Source of the DNA: Toxonevra muliebris
Lineage: Eukaryota > Arthropoda > Insecta > Diptera > Pallopteridae
Direction of reading: 5' to 3'
Assembly: GCA_963691655.1 (NCBI GenBank)
Contig: OY829328.1
Coordinates: 78,062,400 to 78,126,399, forward strand
Length of the DNA: 64,000 nt
Below, piece by piece: positions 57,910 through 64,000 of the stretch. The translations under genes were made by a program, and so were the position numbers. Numbering within the stretch: position 1 is the first letter of the stretch; the number at the start of each line of letters is the position of its first letter. Below the pieces are notes generated by a model, which did not search any database, was not told the DNA's origin, and saw nothing but the letters and a program-made list of their open reading frames with translations.

Positions 57910-60879
57910 AATTACTATGCTGTTTTTGCTCTGAAAGAATTGTTATACCATTTTTGCTCTTACTTTTAAGTTGCTTCATTTTCACTATAATTACTTGTGC
58001 CATTCTTGCACTTTAATAATAAATTGTTTCACTTTTGCGCTTATATAAATTTTAGTTTGTTTTTCCTCTCGGCCTGTCAATTGCTCAGTATACAATAAAT
58101 GACAAAAAAAAAAAATCAAAAAGCCAGTGGTGCAAACTAAAATTAATTATAAACCAATTGTATTTGATCATATAAATCAACGACAAAGAAAACAATTGCA
58201 AAAAAACTTCCAATACTATAGTCAAGCGGTTGTCAAAGTTATAGGCTAAAAAAATAGGCATCATGCATTACATATTTTGTATTTTTGCTACTTCATGATG
58301 TTTTTTTTCACTATAAGTAGGTATATTTTATATGTACATATATTTATAATAATAAATAAATAAATTAACATGTTTTTTTTTTTTTACTTTATTGCTTATT
58401 TAAAAGCATAATTCAAAAGTGATGTTCAATCTTATCTATTTATCTATTTAATCTTGGTATGTAAATTTTTCGTAATTCATGTGAAGCATCATGCAATAAT
58501 AAAGTAATGATTCTCTTCTACTCATCATAACTTATATACAATAATCTTAGCTGATGCTTTTATGGAATACTACATCATTAACGAGTACATACTGCAAACT
58601 AAGTAGTTGTCATTGATGTTAGTTACTTAGAACCGGATGGTCAAACTGGAAATGCTGCTAAATTAAAGACGCATACAAAAACCAGAAAACATCATCACTC
58701 ACAGTAAAAAGCTGAATAGAAAATGTCAAGGTGCTAATAAAATTCAATTTGCTAAGTATGAGTAAAAAAAAAAACATTAGATATTGGTGATTTTGGCATT
58801 GAGTAGGATAAGTAAAACTTTTGTAGTTAGTACAGAAAAGTTGTAGAAACTTATGTTTGGATTTACGATTCGAATACAGAAATTTTTGCTTGAAAACATC
58901 GATGAAAATGTGAAATTTCTAGTTTAATTAAACGGGAAATGGAATGAACTGAAGAGTTGATGAAAAATTATGACCTAAAAAAGTAAAGCAGGGTCTATTT
59001 AACCGGAGATTAAAATACAAAAAAAAAATCGGAAACTTTTAAATGGGAAAGTATTTGAAAAGAGCAATCTAGAGATGAAAAGAAGAAGACATTTTAGTTA
59101 CACAATATCAATAAGAATTTTATTACTATATGATCAGCAAACTTCTGCAAAAATTATCTACTATACACGATTTAACTAGATTAAATTTAAACTAAAGTTA
59201 TAGTATAAAAAGTTGTTCAATTCAAAAAAAAAAAAAAAAAAAAAAACACTTAATACCTAGATAAAATTTTAAAATAAACAATTTGACTTGACACGATATC
59301 TGTAGTATAGAAATTGAACTGACACATGCACTAATACATACACAAAGGCTAATGTGGGCAATACACATACACAGATAGACACACATATACATAAGTATGA
59401 TATAAAAATTACTTAACCCAATAAAAATGCATTCAAGTTTACAAATACTTAAGTGTGGCTATACATGTGGGAAGGTTACAACGGACGACAAGAAGTGGAC
59501 AGAACTACTAACGAATGCGTCTCTGCATGGACAAAGACTGGACGATGAACTACAGATAAATGCATCCCTGCATAGACAAAACTGGACGAAGACGATGGAC
59601 GAACTTTTAAAATAACGGACGGAGAGAGAGTTGATCGCGAGACGCCGAGGAGAAAACAAAACAATCGACTCAAGTTCAATTTGTAATAACATTAAAATAA
59701 ATAAATTACTCATTTACAATGTAAACATATTAAAATAAAACAGTTTCTTATATGTACTATCATTTGTGCTGTATTGAAAAAGGGCCAATCCCACATACAT
59801 ATATGGGAGAGTGTGTGTGTGTATGGGTGAATTTAGAAAAGCTCTTTGTAGCTCAGATTATAGCACATATACGTACTAAAATACTTGTAGTAATCATACA
59901 CTCATACAGAAACACAAAAATACATATACATGAGCATAAGAAATATACTATAAAATCATATATTTTATATATATATGTGCAGCTTGAACACACACACATA
60001 CATTTACTAACCCTCATGAAAAGTTTGAAGAATAACAAAAAAAAATAATGAAAAATTATACTTCATTTTTTTTTTTTGATTTTTCTCTGCTTTAGCACAA
60101 CAAGGTGAAGGTTTTCTAGCCGCAACAGAAACAACAACAACAACAAGAGCAATAACTATAACTGCTGTTGCCTTAGCTATTTACTTCAACCTTCCTTTCC
60201 TTCCACATGTTGCTGCGGTTGTCAGCGCTGCCTGGCTCCCTGCCTGCTGCTTGTTATGCTTTTTGTTCGCTCTCTCTCCTTCAAAACTAACTACGAAACG
60301 AATTAGCCGCTGCTGGTATTGCTCAAAAGTTAAATAATAGTAGCAGCTATATAGCTGCTAGAAAATGTACTTGTATATTCATATATGAAGTTCTCATGTA
60401 GCCACAATTGCATGTGCCGAGTTGAGTTGGGCATTTTTGTGTTTTTCCTTTTTATGTTTTAGTATTTGAGTGAATTTTTAGTTGTTTTTTTTTTTTGCTT
60501 TTTAAGAGAAAAACTACATAACTACCAACATTTTGTACATGATGAATGAAGTTAATTGAAATCACGGACGCAAGTTTGTTTTGCTGAAAAAAGGAAAAAG
60601 TTTATTCTTTGCTGGGGGATTTTATATCTGAAATAGCAACGAGAGTTTTTCTTGTTTAAATTATTTAAATGTCTCTTTTACTTGAATACTATTCATAATT
60701 CTTTATAAACTTTTTCTCTACTTTTTCTACTTTCTATATTTTATGCTCTGGTAAGAGAAATTTTCTTTATAGTTTATTTGGGAAAAAGTTGGAGAGAGCC
60801 AGGGAGTGAACACTTGCAGTTGAGTAGCGGAAATTAAATCATCACAACTAAAGAGACCATTAGAACTCGTTTGACACCT
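57910..60879. other. non-coding stretch with microsatellites
   Basis: Contains poly(A) (59226-59246), ACACAT-type runs (59340-59400, 59890-60000) and CAACAACAAC (about 60120-60145). The frame 59427-59615 covers a short diverged repeat ('gcatccctgcatagacaaa'-like, about 59515-59600). No gene supported. Confidence 0.45.
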
Positions 60880-63800
60880 TAAAAGTAGGTACTCTAAAGA
60901 AATCAATTAAAAAAGCATGCCTAAAAGTATGCTATGGAAATTGAATTAAATGAATGGAGGAGAGCGGAAGAGTAAAATGTAGTAGCTTGGGCTTAAAACC
61001 TAATATAAAACTTATTTTTTCTAGCAATCAGTATATTTTTAATTGTTTTGTAATAAAGAAAATAAATCAGTGCCTAAAAGTATGCTAAGGAAATTGAATT
61101 AAATGAATGGAAGAGAGCGGAAGTGTAAAATATAGTAGCTTGGGCTTAAAATCTAATATAAAACTTATTTTTTCCGCAACCAGTCCATTTTTAATTGTTT
61201 TCTAATAAAGAAAATAAATCAAGAGACATGCCTTAAAGTATGCTACAAAAAAAATGAAATAAAATTCGCCTTCACAAAGCATCAAATGGGAGGGTATTTC
61301 TTGGGTATAAACCCCTTGAAATTATAATTCACAGGTTAAGAAAATAGTAGTTTTTCATATCAAGGTCCAGGTTGAGTTCATTTTAAATTAACTTGAATGA
61401 AAACATTAACCTGAAATCTAGAATTCGTTTCTACACGAAGAATATATTTATTAAGATACAAAAAGAGGAACTCGAGCTTTGACGATAATGTTTTTGAAAG
61501 CGATTATCATCGATATTTGTGAAGTTAATTATCCTTTAAATGCCCAAAGAAATCAATCAAAAAATTATGCCTAAAAGTATACTACAGAAATTAAAATAAC
61601 AGTGGAGAAAGAATGTTGGAATGGGCCTAAAAGTTAATAAAAATAATTTTTTCTCCAAGTAACTTTTCTATTTTTAGCTTATTTGTAATAAAGAAAATCA
61701 ATCAATAAACATGCCTTAAAATATACTACAGAAAACTTTATTATGCATCAAGTCTCAATAATTTTAATGTTATTTGAAGGCGATTATGAAATAAATATGT
61801 ATGTAGCATCGATATTTATGTAGTCAATTGCCTTTTAAATGCCCAAAGAAATCAATCAAAAATCATACGAAAAAGTATGCTACAAAAATTAAATTTACAG
61901 TGAAGGAGGAGCTGGGAAGGGGTACGGGAAAGGGTCTAAAAATGAATAGAAATAATTTTTTTCTCCAGTAATCAGTAATCTATTTTTAACTTATTCCTAA
62001 TAAAGAAAGTCAATGAAAAGGCATGCTTTAAAGTATGCTATGGAAAACTGGAAAAATTCATATTGATATTTATTTTTTTTTATTTATTTCAGTCTACTTA
62101 TAATTTAATCTTACAGATTATAAAATAACTAAGAGTTAACTAAATGCATAATAAATAACAAAAGAAAACAAAATAGTAAACATTTTTAATTGAATAAAAT
62201 AAAAAGACTTAGTCTCAATGATTGTTATTCGAAAGCGATTATGAAATAAATATGTAGGCTGCCACGATATTTTTGTAACCAATTATCTTTTAAATGCCCA
62301 AAGAAATCAATCAAAAATTATGCCTAAAAGTATGCTACAGAAACTAAATTAAAGGGAGAGGAGTAGAGAATGGGTGCTAACGTGGGTCTAAAAATAAATT
62401 TGTTCCTTCTAGTAATTTATGTACTTTTAGCTCATTCTTAATAAAGAAAGTTAATCAAGAAGCATGCCTTAAAGTATGCTACAGAAATTGTTTTAAAAAT
62501 TCATATTGAGAGTATATAGGTGGAATGGTTTATTAGGGATCAAGTTTCAATGTTTCTGTTGTTATTTTAAAGCGATTATAAAATAAATATTTGGGGTTCA
62601 ACGTAATCAATTGTCTTTAAAAGAAATCAAAAAAAATCATGCCTAAAAGTATGCTACAAAAATTAAATTAACGGGGGATGAGGAGTAAGAAAACTGATGA
62701 GGCTGAATCTAAAAATCAATAGAAAGAATCTTTTCCCCGGTGATTTATCTATTTTAAAATTATTTCTATTAAAGAAACTTAATCAAAAAGCAGACCTCAA
62801 AGTATGCTACAGAAATTTTTGTGAAAATTCATATTGAGAGTTTATAAGTAGAATGCTTTATTAGACATCAAGTCTCAATGATTCTGATGTTAATTGAAAG
62901 TGATTATGAAATAAATATGTAAGCTGCATTAATATTTGTGTAGTCAATTGTCTTTTAAATGCTCAAAGAAATCAATCCAAATTCATGCCCAAGAGTTTGC
63001 TACAGAAATTAAATAAACAGGGGATGAAGAGTCAGAAAAGGTGTTTGCTTGGGTCTAAAAATTTTTTTCTCTCCTGGTATTTTATCTATTTTTAACTTAT
63101 TTTTATTAAAGGAAGTCAATCAAACGGCATGCCTTAAAGTATGATACAGAAATTTTTGTGAAAGTTCATATTGAAAGTATACCATATGAGTAGAATGTTT
63201 TATTAGGGATAAAGTCTCAATGATTTTGATATTATTTCAAAGCGATTGTGAAATAAATATGCATGTAGCGTCGATATTTGTGTAGACAATTGTCTTTTGA
63301 ATAATGCTCAAAAGTATGCTATAGGAATTAAAGGGGGATGAGGAGTAAGAGAATGTGCTGGCTTGAACCTAAAAATTAATAGAAATAACTTGTTTCCTCT
63401 TCTGGTAATTTATCTATTTTTAACTTACTTTTATTAAAGGAAGTCAATCAAAGAGCATGCCTTAAAATATGCTACAGACACCTATTAGGCATCAAGTCTC
63501 AATAATTTTGATGTTATTTGATGGCGATTATGAAATAAATATGTAGGCTGCAACGATATTTTTGTAAACAATTGTATTTTAAATGTTTTCAAAGAAATCA
63601 AAGAAAAATTATGCTATAAAAAATAAAATAATGAGTGAGAAGGAGTGGGGAAAACTCTAAAAACTAATAGCAATAATTTTTCCTCCCCAGTAATTTAACT
63701 ATTTTTAATTTATTTCAAATAAAGAAATTCAATCAAATAGTATGTCTTAAAGTATGCTACAGAAATCTGAGAAAATTCATATTGAGAGTATATGTATAAG

Positions 63801-64000
63801 TAGAATACTTTATTAGGCATCAAGTCTTAATGATTTTGATGTTATTTGAAAGCGATTATGAAATAAATATGTGAGCTGCAACGATATTTTTGTAGTCAAT
63901 TGTCTTTTGAATGTCCAAAGAAATCAATAAAGAATTATGCCTGAAAATATGCTACAAAAATTAAATTAAATGGAAGAAGAAAGAGCGGTGGGAATATTTT
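60880..64000. repeat. satellite of about 300-345-bp units, running off the window
   Basis: About nine to ten diverged units, each with 'atgcctaaaagtatgctaca', a purine-rich 'ggggatgaggagtaag'-like block, 'cttatttttaataaagaaa', 'gcatgccttaaagtatgcta', 'ggcatcaagtctcaatgatt' and 'gcgattatgaaataaatatg'. The first anchor recurs near 61569, 61868, 62322, 62641, 62987, 63306, 63612 and 63939. The first units (60918, 61074) are short forms of about 156 bp. The long 61868-62322 unit holds about 150 bp of foreign AT-rich sequence (about 62062-62205). Confidence 0.88.

Overview
The window looks like non-coding DNA from a higher fly (Diptera, Brachycera). It is strongly AT-rich and full of homopolymer runs, CAA/CAG-type microsatellites and degenerate copies of insect transposon families. 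These include maT-like and other Tc1/mariner elements, I/LOA-like and R1-like non-LTR retrotransposons, and tRNA-derived SINEs. Nothing bacterial is present, and there are no operons, CRISPR arrays or phage genes. The species cannot be named from the sequence.

Only one convincing host coding segment is visible: a minus-strand exon at 17119-17677. It encodes the cytosolic tail, membrane anchor and stem of a type II (Golgi-like) membrane protein and ends at a clean splice donor. It resembles the N-terminus of a fly polypeptide GalNAc-transferase (Pgant9-like), but the catalytic domain lies outside the window. A probable 3' splice site at 18731-18732 suggests the exon also carries about 1 kb of 5' UTR. 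If so, the flanking sequence on both sides is probably intron of one very large gene.

Layout. 1-1.7 kb: degenerate AT minisatellite with a dispersed repeat and a SINE. 3.3-6.9 kb: a 141/282-bp tandem repeat followed by an I/LOA-like LINE that is itself interrupted by a 486-bp foldback element. 8.5-13.1 kb: a hairpin-forming minisatellite and an atgaatttt minisatellite, the latter carrying a nearly intact maT-like mariner. 14.1-16.7 kb: a 32-bp minisatellite. 17.1-18.7 kb: the host exon. 19.3-21.3 kb: a possible solo LTR and a satellite with higher-order structure. 22.2-28.2 kb: a gatttctcgatcttg minisatellite broken by a SINE and an R1-like LINE. 29.25-31.8 kb: a Tc1/mariner-superfamily element (called family B here) with a second maT copy nested inside it. 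33.2-35.8 kb: polypurine repeat containing two back-to-back SINEs. 36.4-37.7 kb: a second family B copy, inverted. 40.1-43.3 kb: polypurine tract, then a 17-bp minisatellite carrying a MITE and a 5'-truncated LINE. 45.3-48.1 kb: a 26-bp minisatellite and a duplicated segment with CTCF-like motifs. 50.0-52.1 kb: a 41-bp minisatellite carrying a poly(A) retroposon, then a G-rich block. 55.1-56.7 and 57.7 kb: 15-bp and 27-bp minisatellites. 60.9-64.0 kb: a satellite of about 300-345 bp that runs off the end.

The most interesting relationships are these. A SINE family shares its 3' tail with the LINE at 42.4-43.1 kb, pointing to a SINE/LINE partnership. The foldback insertion has a 3-bp TTA duplication, and removing it restores the host LINE reading frame. 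A nested transposon has lost its right end together with adjacent host element DNA. Two unrelated-looking short elements have clear ends. Several tandem arrays have visible higher-order structure. Most long open frames are artefacts of minisatellites whose period is a multiple of three or which lack stop codons.
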